This document shows, piece by piece, positions 1 to 10,904 of a stretch of 64,000 nucleotides of DNA. The notes under the pieces were generated by a model. That model saw only the letters and a program-made list of their open reading frames with translations. It was not told the DNA's origin and searched no databases. The position numbers were made by a program, and so were the translations under genes. The stretch lies in assembly GCA_905221615.1 (NCBI GenBank), contig CAJNDT010003435.1:395437-459436 (forward strand), written 5' to 3'. How positions within the stretch are numbered: position 1 is the stretch's first letter; every line of letters begins with the position of its first letter. Origin of the DNA: Symbiodinium sp. CCMP2592 (Eukaryota > Sar > Dinophyceae > Suessiales > Symbiodiniaceae).

Positions 1-173
1 CCCGGAAGTAGCACCGCCCTTTAAACCCTAATTTGAATTAGGGGGAATGTTTAGGGTCTATAGATTGAGGGTTTAGGGGGAAGAATTATAATTGCATGAG
101 TCAGCAACTGCTCAATTGAGCCGCATGAAAAGCTTTATTAGCCAAGCCTTTATTGAAGCCTATTTTTTTAATG

Positions 174-760
174 CGTATTTTACGGATTTAGTGTGTATTT
201 GCACGGATTTGTGTGTTTGCACGGATTTAGTGTGTATTTGCACGGATTCAGTGTGTATTTGCACGGATTTAGTATGTATTTGCACGGATTCACGGATTTA
301 GATGTATTTGCACGGATTCCGTGTGTATTTGCACGGATTTGGTGTGTATTTGCACCCACGTCCTGTGTAGTTGCACGAATTTAGTGTGTATTTGCATGTA
401 TTTATACGCATTTAGCGTGTGTTTGCACGGATCGTGAGTATTTGCACGCAGTATTTGGTGTCTAATTACAGGGATTTAGTGTGTGTATTTGCACAGATTC
501 CGTGTGTATTTGCACGCATTTACTGTGTACCTGGTGTGTAGTTAGAGGGATTTAGTGTGTGTCTTTACACGGATTTACTGTGTGTTTGCATGGATTCGGC
601 GTGTATTTGCACGGATTTAGTGTGTATTTGCATGGATTTGGTGTGTATTTGCACGCATTTCGTGTGTATTAGCACGAATTTCGTATGTCTTTGCACGGAT
701 TTAGTGTGCATTTGCACGGATTCCGTGTGTATTTGCACGGATTTGGTGTGATTTGCAGCC
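174..760. repeat. 21-bp minisatellite
   Basis: A degenerate 21-bp unit (consensus close to TTTAGTGTGTATTTGCACGGA) is repeated about 25 times; shorter stretches of the same unit lie at about 1940-2130 and 3305-3475. Because 21 is a multiple of three, all frames tend to stay open and give a heptapeptide of the VCICTDL type. I treat this as non-coding. Confidence 0.85.
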
Positions 761-812
761 CTTATAATAGCGTTTCTTAAGTCTCCAGAGAGCCCAGAGC
801 TTCAGGTCACCC

Positions 813-1036
813 CAAAATCTCGATTCCGGGTGGGGAAAGGGCCCAAATGACACCCCCGGGGATTGAGCCCACGACCTTCCCGAGGAGGGCTTTGGAGGCA
901 GACGTTTACCCATTAGGCCATGGCCAGATAGTTCTGTGGGCGGGCGGCTGCCTCCCTAGGGGGTTTGGCCACGGTCGCAGGCCCAATTCTGGCGGTGTCC
1001 CCGTGGGCCCTTTCCCCATCCAGAATCGAAATTTGA
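813..1036 (-). mobile_element. Inverted-repeat element with tRNA-like core, copy 1
   Basis: The ends form an imperfect inverted repeat of about 40 bp (AATCTCGATTCCGGGTGGGG near 817; its complement near 1013-1034). On the minus strand the middle (about 855-925) contains a tRNA-like segment: an A-box-like TGGCCTAATGG and a B-box-like GGGCTCAATCC, with a seven-base loop CTCCAAA between them. This is the anatomy of a tRNA-derived SINE or tRNA relic sitting inside an inverted repeat. The anticodon stem does not pair well, so it is not a working tRNA gene. Confidence 0.55.
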
Positions 1037-1159
1037 ATTGACCAAAAACCGCCAAGAGCACAACCAAACCCGCCGAAAACCGCGCAAACCCACCAGAACC
1101 CACCCATTCCCACTTTCCCATGCCCCTTTGCCCAAATGCTATTGGTCTTGATGCTGTGG

Positions 1160-1268
1160 ATGTTCTACTCCTGTTAGTGACAATACCACTACTACTCCTG
1201 CTCCTGCCGCCGCTGCGATTGCTGCTACTGCTGCGACTGCTACCACTACTACTACTGCTATTTCTCCG

Positions 1269-1329
<61 letters not shown>

Positions 1330-1745
1330 CTGCTGCTGCTGCTGCTGCTGCTACTAGTACTACTACTGATCCTGCTGCTACTGCTACTACTTGTACTATT
1401 CCTTGTACTACCATGACGACGACTACTTCTACCACCACCACCACCACCACCACCACCACCACCACCACCAATTACCACTGCCACTAATTACCACTGCTGC
1501 TCCTGCTGCTGCTGCTGCTATTCTTGTTATCACTACAACAACAACCACTCCTCCTATTACGACGACAACTGCTAACTGCTACCACTACCGCAACAATGAG
1601 CGAGCGTGCATTGACCGGATCGAAGATGAGATGGCTGCAATGGCTACTCCAAACCTTCGACATCGACATCATCATCATCATTATAAGCATCCTCATCCTC
1701 ATCCTCATCCTCCTCATCATCCTCCTCATCATCATCACATTAAGC
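1160..1745. repeat. Triplet microsatellites (CTA/ACT, CCA, CAT)
   Basis: Runs of ACT/CTA with CTG interruptions (1190-1400), then CCA (1429-1470), then CAT/CCT (1660-1740). The poly-Leu, poly-Ser and poly-His ORFs on both strands are by-products. Related blocks occur at 2500-3075 and 3880-4200 in the next two units. Confidence 0.9.
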
Positions 1746-2187
1746 AAAGTACTGCCGTCAGATTGTCGGAACCACAGTTCATGATGAAACTCAGATACGA
1801 ATCTTACTAGCATGGAAAAGAACGTTTCCTAATCATAACCGTCACATCACCAGCACGTGGATGGGTACGATGCTTCCAAAGGATTACAATTGCATGACTC
1901 AGCAAGTGGTCAATTGAGCCGCATTCAAAGCTTTATTAGCTGCATGGATTCGGCGTGTATTTGCACGGATTCCGTGTGTATTTGCACGGATTTGGTGTGT
2001 ATTTGCACGCATTTCGTGTGTATTTGCACGCATTTCGTGTGTATTAGCACGAATTTCGTATGTCTTTGCACGGATTTAATGTGCATTTGCACGGTTTTAG
2101 TGTGCATTTGCACGGATTTGGTGTGATTTGCAGCCCTTATAATAGCGTTTCTTAAGTCTCCAGAGAGCCCAGAGCTTCAGGTCACCC

Positions 2188-2411
2188 CAAAATCTCGATT
2201 CCGGGTGGGGAAAGGGCCCAAATGACACCCCCGGGATTGAGCCCACGACCTTCCCGAGGAGGGCTTTGGAGGCAGACGTTTGCCCATTAGGCCATGGCCA
2301 GATAGTTCTGGGGGCGGGCGGCTGCCTCCTTAGGGGATTTGGGCACGGTCGCAGGCCCAATTCTGGCGGTGTCCCCGTGGGCCCTTTCCCCATCCAGAAT
2401 CGAAGTTTGAA
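2188..2411 (-). mobile_element. Inverted-repeat element with tRNA-like core, copy 2
   Basis: Second copy of the element at 813-1036, nearly identical, in the same place within the second large repeat unit. The tRNA-like part lies at about 2228-2298 on the minus strand. Confidence 0.55.
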
Positions 2412-2499
2412 ATGACCCGCGCAAACCCACCAAAACCCACCCATTCCCACTTTCCCATGCCCCTTTGCCCAAATGCTATTGGTGCTGATGCTGCGGATG

Positions 2500-2580
2500 T
2501 TCTACTCCTGCTATTGACAATACCACTACTACTCCAGCTCCTGCTGCCGCTGCGATTGCTGCTAATTACTGCTGCGACTG

Positions 2581-2615
<35 letters not shown>

Positions 2616-3075
2616 GCTACTACTACTGCATTGCAGCCATGTCTCATCTTCCATCCGGTCAATGCACGCTCGCTCATTGTTGTGGGAGTGGTAGCAGTTC
2701 GTAGTTGTCGTCGTAATAGGAGGAGTAGATTTAATGAGAAGTAACAGTAATTAGTCGTAGTAGTAGTAGTAGTGGTTGTTGTTGTAGTGACAACAAGAAC
2801 AGCAGCAGCAGCAGTGGTAATTAGTGGCAGTGGTAATTGGTGGTAGTGGTGGTGGTAGAAGTAGTCGTTGTCATCGTAGTACAAGGAATAGTACAAGTAG
2901 TAGTAGTAGTAGCAGCAGGATCAGTAGTAGTAGTACTAGTAGCAGCAGCAGCAGCAGCAGTAGTAGTAGTCCTCCAAACCTTCGACATCGACATCATCAT
3001 TATCATTATAAGCATCCTCATCCTCATTCTCCTCCTCATCATCCTCCTCATCATCCTCCTCATCATCATCATATT
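2500..3075. repeat. Triplet microsatellites
   Basis: ACT runs (2510-2640), TAG/GTA/CAG runs (2750-2970) and CAT/CCT runs (2985-3075) of the second large repeat unit. Part of the block is inverted compared with unit one: TAG here against CTA there. Confidence 0.85.
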
Positions 3076-3533
3076 AAGCAAAGTACTGCCGTCAGACTGT
3101 CGGAACAACAATTCATGATGAAACTCAGATACGAATCTTACTAGCATGGAAAAGAACGTTTCCCAATCATAGCCGTCACATCACCAGCACGTGGATGGGT
3201 ACGATGCTTCCAAAGGATTACAACTGCATGACTCAGCAACTGCTCAATTAAGCCGCATTCAAAGCTTTATTAGCTAAGCCTTTGTTGAAGCCTTCTTTTT
3301 TAATGCGTGTTTACAGATTTAGTGTGTATTTGCACGGATTCCGTGTGTATTTGCACGGATTTGGTGTGTATTTGCACGCATTTCGTGTGTATTAGCACGA
3401 ATTTCGTATGTTTTTGCACGGATTTAGTGTGCATTTGCACGGTTTTAGTGTGCATTTGCACGGATTTGGTGCAATTTGCAGCCCTTATAATAGCGTTTCT
3501 TAAGTCTCCAGAGAGCCCAGAGCTTCAGGTCAC

Positions 3534-3761
3534 CCCAAAATCTCGATTCCGGGTGGGGAAAGGGCCCAAATGACACCTCCGGGGATTGAGCCCACGACCT
3601 TCCCGAGGAGGGCTTTGGAGGCAGACGTTTACCCATTAGGCCATGGCCAGATGGTTCTGGGGGCGGGCGGCTGCCTCCGTAGGGGATTTGGGCACGGTCG
3701 CAGGCCCAATTCTGGCGGTGTCCCCGTGGGCCCTTTCCCCATCCAGAATCGAAATTTGAAA
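3534..3761 (-). mobile_element. Inverted-repeat element with tRNA-like core, copy 3
   Basis: Third copy of the element, in the third large unit. The tRNA-like segment is at about 3573-3645 on the minus strand and keeps the A-box-like TGGCCTAATGG. Confidence 0.55.
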
Positions 3762-3879
3762 TGACTAAAAACCGCCAAGAGCACAACCAAACCCGCCGAA
3801 AACCCGCGCAAACCCACCAAAACCCACCCATTCCCACTTTCCCATGCCCCTTTGCCCAAACGCCATTGCCGCCGATGCT

Positions 3880-3967
3880 GCGGATGTTCTACTCCTGCTA
3901 TTGACAATACCACTACTACTCCTGCTCCTGCTGCCGCTGCGATTGCTGCTAATTACTGCTGCGACTG

Positions 3968-4023
<56 letters not shown>

Positions 4024-4200
4024 GCTATTTCTCCGACTACTACTACTGCTGCTACTATCAACAACAACATCATCATCTTCTTTTCCTGGACCATGATCAT
4101 CGTCATCATTACCATCACCACCACTACCGCCATCTTCATCATAACAAGCATCACCGTAATCGTCATCATCATTTTCATCGTCATCATTTTCATCATTTAA
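3880..4200. repeat. Triplet microsatellites
   Basis: CTG/CTA runs (3890-4035), then ATC/CAT-rich sequence to 4200, closing the third large unit. No gene is supported here. Confidence 0.85.
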
Positions 4201-4340
4201 TTACTTGTAGAACCTGTGTTTCTGGCTGTTGAGAAAACAACGGGACCCTAATTATAAAAACATTCTCGAGTTTTTATTTAGGGCGAAGGGGGGGGGGGGC
4301 CCGACCATTTAATATTAGGGGGAAGGGATTATATGGGTAC

Positions 4341-4500
4341 GTGGAGCCTTTGGGAGAAAGGGGCGTCTTGGACGCATCATCCAGTTTTTTGGGGGTAGCG
4401 AAGCGCGGAAGGAAGAGCTCGACATGTTGGCCGCCAAGTTTGCCCTGGACTGCAGCATCTCCAAGCTCTGCGCCTCCTCGGCAAACCAGGAAAGCTTCCA
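4341..4500 (+). CDS. Exon of an unrecognised gene
   Basis: An open stretch without repeats reads GRLGRIIQFFGG and then an acidic/hydrophobic segment (EELDMLAAKFALDCS) to FHW. It ends at a good donor, CACTG|GTAAGG at 4500/4501, leaving phase 2. The reading is clearly more protein-like than the other frames, but I recognise no family. The upstream boundary is not certain: an AG at 4392-4393 would give a shorter exon, while the frame is open back to about 4341. The next exon was not found; the following gene appears to start at 5186, so this belongs to a preceding transcription unit. Confidence 0.4.
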
Positions 4501-4517
4501 CTGGTAAGGAATTCGTG

Positions 4518-4602
4518 CTTGTATATATATATATATATATATATATATACAAACGGTGGGATCCATGGGGGGGGGGCACCATATATATATATATATACAC
4601 AC

Positions 4603-4633
<31 letters not shown>
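4518..4633. repeat. TA dinucleotide tracts
   Basis: Two (TA)n runs at about 4518-4550 and 4581-4633, separated by a G-rich stretch, directly after the donor at 4501. They look like intron filler. Confidence 0.9.
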
Positions 4634-5160
4634 ATGTGCACAGAAGCAGCAGCCTTCCAGTTTGGAGGGATGCATGCTAGTCCTTCTGGACCGCGTGTTG
4701 GCAGTAGTATCCTGTCATCATTTCTATTCTAGCCAGGCTGAAAATGCTACACCCCAAGCTTGTGAAGTTTTCGGGATTGAGTTTTCTTACCTCCTTTATC
4801 TGCTGTTCCGCAATTTGCGACCTCATTTTTAGTGTGTTTTGTATCTGTGAGTCCACACATAGTGAGCCTTGAGTGCCAACAGCGTTCGTGTCTCCTGCCC
4901 CTCTGACCTGCTGGAATGAAAGCTTGGCGCGAGGAAGAGCCATGCAAGCGGCAAGCTCCAAACCTCAACCGTTGTCTGTCCTACTTGTTGGTATATTTTC
5001 TTTTGCATTTTTAACACGTATTACACGCATACATACATATGTGTATGATATATGTGCAGATTGTTCATATGTATACAACTTAGTTTCCGTTTCATGGTCC
5101 AACTGATTCTCCATTCCCTAAAAACCCTAAACCCTAAACCTAAACCCTAAACCCTAAACC

Positions 5161-5185
5161 GTGGCTCCAGGGACACTGAACCAAA
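5161..5185 (+). promoter_or_regulatory. Candidate trans-splice acceptor and short 5' UTR
   Basis: GTGGCTCCAG at 5161-5170 gives an AG followed by 15 bases and the ATG at 5186. The frame of that ATG has a TGA three codons upstream (5177-5179), so the AG is not an internal exon boundary in that frame. In dinoflagellates such an AG just before the start is where the spliced leader is added. The assignment is inference. Confidence 0.35.
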
Positions 5186-6219
5186 ATGTCAGGCCTCCAC
5201 CTCACGGGGCCATCCGTGGCCATGGAGCCAGCCAAGCTTGAGATTCGTCAGCTGCTGGACTTCCACAAGACTAGGGGTAATTTCGGGTAATTAGGGGTTT
5301 AGGGTTTAGGGTTTATAGGGGTTTAGGGGTTTCGGGTTTAGGGTTTAGGGTTTTAGGGTTAGTGTAGGAGATTTAGGGTTTAGAGTTTCGGGGGTCAGCG
5401 GTTACGGGTCTAGGGTTTGGAATTCTGGCTTATGGGGTTTGTGTGTTGGGGTGTGTAAGTTTGAAAGCGTATCATGCTCACACCCCTTCCAGGTTGCTAG
5501 ACATTTACAAGAATCGCCAGTCGGCGGAGCAGCAGCGGCAGAGAAAGGTGGGCGTTTTTCAGTACCTACATGACAGAATCATCCCCTCGTGTGTCCATAG
5601 CCTACATGACCCCAAGAATCCACCTTCGTTTTGATTGGTTGAGATGTCTTCAGGTCGACCAAGAAGCCATACAAAAGGTGATTCGTGGGGACCTCAGTCG
5701 AACTAGGTTCCGGAAGGGCTGTTGTTTTGCATGTACTACTGTACGGTACGTAGAAAGACATGTACATGAGTCTGTATGTAGGTGCATACGTGTAATCTTT
5801 CCCTCGCATCACTGACATGTAACCCCACCTTCAAGATTGAGCTTCATGGGGTTACAGTTTCATTCGAGTGGAGTACAGACACATAATCGTGCAGGTCTGT
5901 ACGGGGAATCGATTCGCACCATGACACGTCATGATGATGGTTTGAAAGGTCAGCATCAGGAAAGACTTCGGCGAGAAGCGGAAGAGTCGGCTGCCCGGCA
6001 GGCGTACGTCCAGCAGATGCAGGACACGAGCCTGTGCAGTTGTCCAGTAGCATTTTTATTTCCTTACAGGAGGACTGCAGCCCCCCTTTATGAAATGCCA
6101 AAGGCCAATGTTTAAAAAACAAGTATATACCACAATACTTAAGGTACACAGCTTATGCCATCGCGGCTCAGCAAGCCATGCAGCAGCAGTTGATGCAGCA
6201 GCAGGCCATGGCGCCATGG
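5186..6219 (+). CDS. Multi-exon gene for a Gln-rich coiled-coil protein, partial
   Basis: Proposed exons are 5186-5268, 5493-5547, 5654-5677, 5949-6027 and 6144-6219. Exon 1 begins with an ATG and reads to QLLDFHK; exon 2 continues LLDIYKNRQSAEQQRQRK; then VDQEAIQK; then QHQERLRREAEESAARQAYV; then a run of AQQAMQQQLMQQQAM. The protein is strongly charged and Gln-rich with heptad-like spacing, so a coiled coil is likely. Introns one and four would be GA-AG (5269-5492 and 6028-6143), the second GT-AG; these phases agree with the chosen frames. Junction 5677 to 5949 does not fit in phase (one base short), so a small exon is missing between them. Downstream exons after the GT at 6220 were not resolved. 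No family recognised. Confidence 0.5.
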
Positions 6220-6864
6220 GTGCTCGTTCATTGTTGCGGCCCATGGCTGCTCCCAGATGTACAGCCTCGATCCTTTGCGCACTTTCGAACGTTGTGAAAT
6301 ATGCAAGGGTGCTCTTGCGAGTTTTCCGTTGCGCACTTTCAAGCGTATGACCAGCGCATTGCTTAAAGCTCGATGCTGACCCATCGAAAACAGGACTGCA
6401 GCGCTGTCCTTGTTTTTGGCTAGAGCTGAAGGTGTCGGAAGACCCCTTGACTCAAGAATCTGCCGATGCTTGTTGCTCCAAGCCAGCGGATGGTTCTAAG
6501 CCCTAAACCCAAAACCCCGGAACGCTATACCCTAAACCAAATACCCTAAGCCACCCGCGGAACCAGCTGGGAAAGTATCCTTGCTCGTGAAGCTGCAGGT
6601 GATAGAGGCTTCAGAATGGAGTCACGGCTGAGAGGGCGTCTTCAAATCACGTCGCAACCTGGACCCCAGCAGTATGTAGAAGAATGGCATTTTGTGCCAT
6701 TATGTTAGTTAGGCAGTACTACTTTGATACGACAGCCGCTGCCCACAAGACCCATGATAGTGGCAACTGCCACCACAAGGAAATCACTCATGGCGTCGTC
6801 GATCGTCGAGAAGGAACCCTGAGCCCGACATCTTAACAGTCCGAATATTCCGAATATTCCCTTA

Positions 6865-6934
6865 CCTGGAGAATGTAGAATAATAGCCTTTGATAGGTAT
6901 TGGGCCAGTATTTTACCTACTTTGGGGGGCTTAG
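6865..6934. mobile_element. Short inverted-repeat element, family J copy 1
   Basis: A 70-bp element with ends CCTGGAGAATGTAG / C(T/C)ACTTTGGGGGGCTTAGG, flanked by TA on both sides (6863-6864 and 6935-6936). The interior TAGGTATTGGGCCA matches the copy at 43627-43706. Confidence 0.6.
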
Positions 6935-7039
6935 GTACATCCGACAACCACCCAGAAACCCCCGCATTCCTACGGGCGATGAAGGCCAAATCCGAGCAAC
7001 TCCCAAGCAGCTCAACCCTGAACTCGCTATACTCTGAAC

Positions 7040-7242
7040 TTGAAAGCCATGTCCTTCCAAGCTGCACGGGATGTCTCATCGCTGCTGGTCGGCCAGCAGA
7101 GCTCGGAGGTATGCCGTTTACGGTTTCGGGTTGAGGGTGTGTGTGTGTGTGTTTGTTTTTTGTCTATGTCTATGTTTATGTGTGTGTGTGTGTTTATGTG
7201 TATGTATATGTATATGTTTATACATTACATACACATAAACCA

Positions 7243-7279
<37 letters not shown>

Positions 7280-7391
7280 GCATACACGCATATCTCAGGC
7301 CCTGAACCCAAGACCCTTGACTTGGATCCAGAAGGACCTTGTGGCGCGGGGCGTGGCAAATCGCGAAGCGAGGCGGATCTCAGAAGCCTCT
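7040..7391 (+). CDS. Two exons of an unrecognised gene
   Basis: Exon one runs from the ATG at 7040 to the donor GAG|GTATGC at 7108/7109 and reads MSFQAARDVSSLLVGQQSSE. Exon two starts after CTCAG at 7299 and reads ALNPRPLTWIQKDLVARG and then REARRISEAS to about 7390. The intron 7109-7298 is GT-AG, phase 0, and is filled by TG and TA microsatellites. The frame of exon one has a stop shortly upstream, which makes 7040 a possible start. The coding sequence runs straight into the inverted-repeat element at 7392. I recognise no domain. Confidence 0.4.
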
Positions 7392-7513
7392 ACTTGGAAG
7401 GGCAGGGGACTTAGTAAGTAGGTAATAAGTACAGTTACAAGTACCCTAAATGGAGTTACCCCAATTATAACCCTACTTATAACCTACTTACTAAGTCCCC
7501 TGCCCTTCCAAGT
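7392..7513. mobile_element. Short inverted-repeat element, family K copy 1
   Basis: A near-perfect inverted repeat of about 30 bp: ACTTGGAAGGGCAGGGGACT at the left (7392) and its complement at the right, ending at 7513. TA lies at both ends (7391-7392 and 7513-7514). It interrupts the end of the exon at 7299. If it were excised from TA to AG|TA the exon frame would stay open, but this is only one possible reading. Confidence 0.7.
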
Positions 7514-8559
7514 ATGCGTATGGGCTCTAACTTTCGGAATTCTACTCTGGGCTTTAGGGTTTTGGGGCTTTTCGGGTTGAGGGGGTTTTTGGCGTTTAGG
7601 GTTTAGTTAGGGTTTGGGAGTTTAGGATTGTATTTCACCGTGGCGAAACCCCTGGCCCTCAACCAAAACACACGCTAAGCCTTAAACCACAACCCTAAAC
7701 CCTAAACCCTAAACCCTAAACCCCAACCCCAGTCCCTAAAACTCATGCCAGACGTCGGACCGTGCTTCGAAACTGGATCTTGGAGCGACTCTCCAATCTG
7801 CGGCTCGTGGCGATCAGAATGCGGGGATCGTGCTTAGGGTTTATAGGGGCTAGACTTTGGGCTTAGGGTGTTTAAGGGTTAGGCTTCAGCGTTTAAGGGT
7901 GGTTCAATTCAACTCAAGCCAAGCAGTTTTTTGAATGGTCTTTACATGTTTCGATTTTGTTTAAGCATTGTGTCTTTTGTTTTGTCTGCAAAGTTTGCCC
8001 CCGGAGTTTATGAATTACATAATCTATCATACCGGGAAATACTGTGGCAGCAGCAGAATCAGGAGAAGCAGTAGTAGCACTAGCTTCATACATCAACGGA
8101 ACCGCCACTAAGGGATCCAAACTCTTGGAACCTGGATGGTCATATAATATGGATCCTACAGGCACTGTTGGGCTAGGAGTTGCCGCAGCCATCCCTGTAA
8201 AGCTCTTCCGCGTACTTTTGGTGATGAGCTGAGGATATGGTTCCTGATGCTGTCTGCGCTTTGCATGCCTTTGGTAGTTACCCTGCCCCGTGGATGCATC
8301 TTGCAAGTCTTTCAGATTGCTCGGTAAACCGAAGCCCTTTGACTAAACCCTCCAACCGTATATTCCCCGAGAGCTCAAGCCCTAAAGCCCTAAATCCGTT
8401 GAGAAAAAACAAGCTTAGACCGTCGCTTGCGCGGTGTTTTGGAAGTCTCGAAAGGTCCAGGCTTCTGGTCTTTTGAGATCGGGCTTTTAGGGTTTAGGGT
8501 TTACTGTTGAGGGTTTGGGGTTTAGGGTTTAGGGCATAGGGTATTTAAGTTGGAGTTCA

Positions 8560-8665
8560 GGAAATGGCGTGTCAACTCCTTTAACGCTTCGTCAGTATCA
8601 GTTGTGAGCATTCTTATGACACACCTTCGCTGTTGCTTTTTGACACGGCATTTTCCGAATCGCCC
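8560..8665 (-). CDS. Exon-like minus-strand segment
   Basis: On the minus strand the frame reads RFGKCRVKKQQRRCVIRML followed by TTDTDEALKELTRHFLNS. It is basic, then acidic, and much more protein-like than the other frames, but it is short, lies within telomere-like sequence and belongs to no family I recognise. Confidence 0.25.
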
Positions 8666-9235
8666 TAAACCCCAAACTCTGTGGACCAATCTGTAGACAC
8701 GCTGTCCGATCTTCAGCCAGTTTCGCAAGACCAGCCGCAACCGGCCTTAATAATTAGACTAGGGTTCCCTTTAAAGGGTGCTGTAAAGGTACTATAAGGG
8801 TTTAGGGTTCAGGGGCCTTAATAATTAGAATGGGGTTTTGGCTATAATGATAATACGGAGCTCCCCAACATAGTGTAGGCAGTTATGAAGGCCCCTATAT
8901 ACTAGCCAAGAGAGCAAACGTACGATGTATAGGGTTAACCTTCTAGAACAGGATGTATATATATATATATATATATGTATATATAATGGGGTACATGATC
9001 GTGGTTTTAGATATGATAAGGGACCCTGAGGAAGAATGTTGGTGAATTCCCAGTCTTCAATATTACTATGGATAATGCTGACCATCATCATAACATTCGT
9101 TTGGAAACATAGAAATATAGGAGTACTAACCTTGTGGCACTCAAGAACAGAAGTGTTATCCCTGAAAGTAGCCCTTATAGACCCCTTTAGCAACGGGAAC
9201 CCAAGTCTAATCATTAAGGCCCCTACGGTGGATGA

Positions 9236-9326
9236 TATAAATCCTGCATGACCTTAAGGACCCTAAACTATGGGAATTATGGTATATTCCAAATTTTGGG
9301 CCATGCAGGAAAAATATCATCAACCG
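9236..9326. mobile_element. Short inverted-repeat element, family A copy 1
   Basis: 91 bp, ends CGGTGGATGATATAAATCCT / ATCATCAACCG, flanked by TA at 9234-9235 and 9327-9328. Same family as 10460, 22441 and 28156. Confidence 0.75.
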
Positions 9327-9669
9327 TATGTTAAATCTTGTCATGTTGCTCAGGCTTCTGCCGCTCGGCCGCATCTCCAGTTTTGCAGCTGCCTGCAGAG
9401 TCTAGGGTCTGGTAATACAGGGCCCTAAATGATTATATACCTAATCCTATTTTGGGGGTTCCCTTTAAAGGAGTCCTTAAAGGGGTCTAGAAGGGATCCA
9501 GAGTAAGGTTCTTCGGCATAGGGGCCTTAATCATTGCCTTTCCGACTCTGGGGGTTTAGAATTAGAGCGTAATGGGCCCCAAAGGCTTAATCTAGGTATT
9601 CAGGCCCCCTTAATTACCTTGGATGCCTAAACCCTAAGCCTAAGCCCTGTTGAAGAGTTCTAGCCTTTA

Positions 9670-9762
9670 CCCAGAGGGGCCCCGTAGTCGTTCCTTTTCT
9701 GGGTTCATCTGCAGAATCCTATAAGGTAATCCCCAAAAAGGAACTACTATGGGGCCCATGGG
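9670..9762. mobile_element. Short inverted-repeat element, family B copy 1
   Basis: 93 bp; left arm contains CCGTAGTCGTTCCTTTTCTG, right arm AAAAGGAACTACTATGGGGC. TA flanks both ends. Confidence 0.75.
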
Positions 9763-10018
9763 TACGGATGCTTTAAGAGGCCGAGGATGAGCCATTGCTC
9801 GTAGTGCTTTGTGCACAAGCAGCCAGGGAGCACGGCACTGTTGCAACTTGCAGAATCGATCATTGGCATTACTGCTACCCAGCAATCTCCGCAGTATTAT
9901 CCTAGAATATTGGTTGTAGTACAAGACCCTCCCTCTGAAAAGAATTCCGTTCGCTGAGCATTCGGGCTCTATGGTAGGGCTTGCGAGGCGAGGCCCTCAG
10001 CCGGAAGAGCAGACGCAC

Positions 10019-10137
10019 GGTTTAGGGTTTAGGTTTTGGGGTTTAGGTTTTAGGGTTTAGGGTTTCAGGGTTTAGGGTTTTAGGGTTTAGGGTTTAGGGT
10101 TTTAGGGTTTAGGGTTTTAGGGTTTTGGGGTTTTAGG
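10019..10137. repeat. Interstitial telomere-like tract
   Basis: A run of TTTAGGG with one-base variants (TTTTAGGG, TTTTGGGG). Further clean tracts lie at about 5118-5159, 7686-7735, 22262-22295, 27797-27850, 29613-29690, 38583-38631 and 43109-43133, on either strand, in introns as well as between genes. Confidence 0.9.
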
Positions 10138-10216
10138 GAGTTCGCCTGGCACGAAGACCTGGAAGGGTGTTAAGGGGCCGACGAAGGTGCGGAAGAGCAG
10201 AAACCAAAGGGATCTA

Positions 10217-10306
10217 CCTAGAGGCTCCAAAGTAGTTCCTTTTTGGGGTTCTTATATAGAATCCTATGAGGTAAGCCCAAAAAGGAACTACTATGGAGCC
10301 TCTGGG
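10217..10306. mobile_element. Short inverted-repeat element, family B copy 2
   Basis: 90 bp; arms GAGGCTCCAAAGTAGTTCCT and its near complement, TA at both ends (10215-10216, 10307-10308). Confidence 0.8.
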
Positions 10307-10459
10307 TATCTGTCTTTCTGAAACACTTAGTGGACGAAGTATCCCTGGACCCAGGGAAGCAGTGGGCAAGGGTTCTACTGGCGGGGCTGGTTGCCGTGAG
10401 CTCGCGCTAAGTCGTACATGAAGATCGCTCAACTTCCTTCCTCCAAAGCTGTGAAACTA

Positions 10460-10566
10460 CGGTTGATGATATAAATCCTGCATTACCCATAATCAGGAAT
10501 ATACCATAATTCCCCCAGTTTTGTGGGTCATTAAGGTAATTAATGCAGGATTTCTATCATCAACCG
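10460..10566. mobile_element. Short inverted-repeat element, family A copy 2
   Basis: 107 bp; CGGTTGATGATATAAATCCT at the left, its complement at the right, TA at 10458-10459 and 10567-10568. Confidence 0.8.
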
Positions 10567-10830
10567 TATCCTGGGCCCACGACCCTAATCCCTAATGCCC
10601 CAACCTGTTTCCCCCACACTCCAAACCCTGAAGGCCCGATGACCGAACGCCCCAGCGCTGCACGCCCGAGAAGTCAAGGTTAACCACGCTCTTCGTGGCC
10701 AAGTTCTGTGACATCATCAGTGGCCCGGCCTGTTTCAGAAAGCTTCGAGGCTTCAGATGCTCCAGGACGGTTCCATTTGGGGTCCCATCTTCTGAACCCC
10801 CTACATGAACAGACAGATATCGGAAGACAG

Positions 10831-10904
10831 GTGGCCAAAATGCCGGCGGCGCTATCGCGGAATTCATCTTCGGGCACTTCGATGATGCATGTTGCTTGCT
10901 GCAG
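10831..10904 (+). CDS. Exon-like segment
   Basis: After GACAG at 10830 the frame reads GQNAGGAIAEFIFGHFDDAC and ends CLLQ at a donor CAG|GTTCTG (10904/10905). The length (74) gives phase 1 in and phase 0 out. The pattern of alternating hydrophobics resembles a nucleic-acid-binding fold such as an RRM, but one exon is too little to say. No partner exons found. Confidence 0.3.

Larger units (their letters stand above)
80..4040. repeat. Large tandem repeat, three units
   Basis: Three copies of one composite unit follow each other. The landmark beginning TTGCATGA(G/C)TCAGCAA lies at 92, 1890 and about 3224, so the spacing is about 1798 and then 1334 bases. A second landmark ending in the sequence around CATGGAAAAGAACGTTTC recurs at about 1810 and 3146. 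Each unit contains, in order, a 21-bp minisatellite, an inverted-repeat element with a tRNA-like core, and CTA/ACT plus CAT triplet runs. The third unit fades out near 4040. Nothing in it looks like a gene: the long ORFs inside are translations of the short repeats. Confidence 0.85.

Noticed and set aside
840-930. A functional tRNA gene
   Set aside because: A- and B-box-like motifs are present, but acceptor and anticodon stems do not pair.
906-1810. Long Ser-, Leu-, Val- and His-rich ORFs on both strands
   Set aside because: Products of triplet microsatellites; open in many frames at once.
7914-8306. Plus- and minus-strand ORFs over the same 200 bases (GEAVVALASYINGTATKG; ATPSPTVPVGSILYDHPG)
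   Set aside because: Both frames are open with similar composition; no domain and no junctions.
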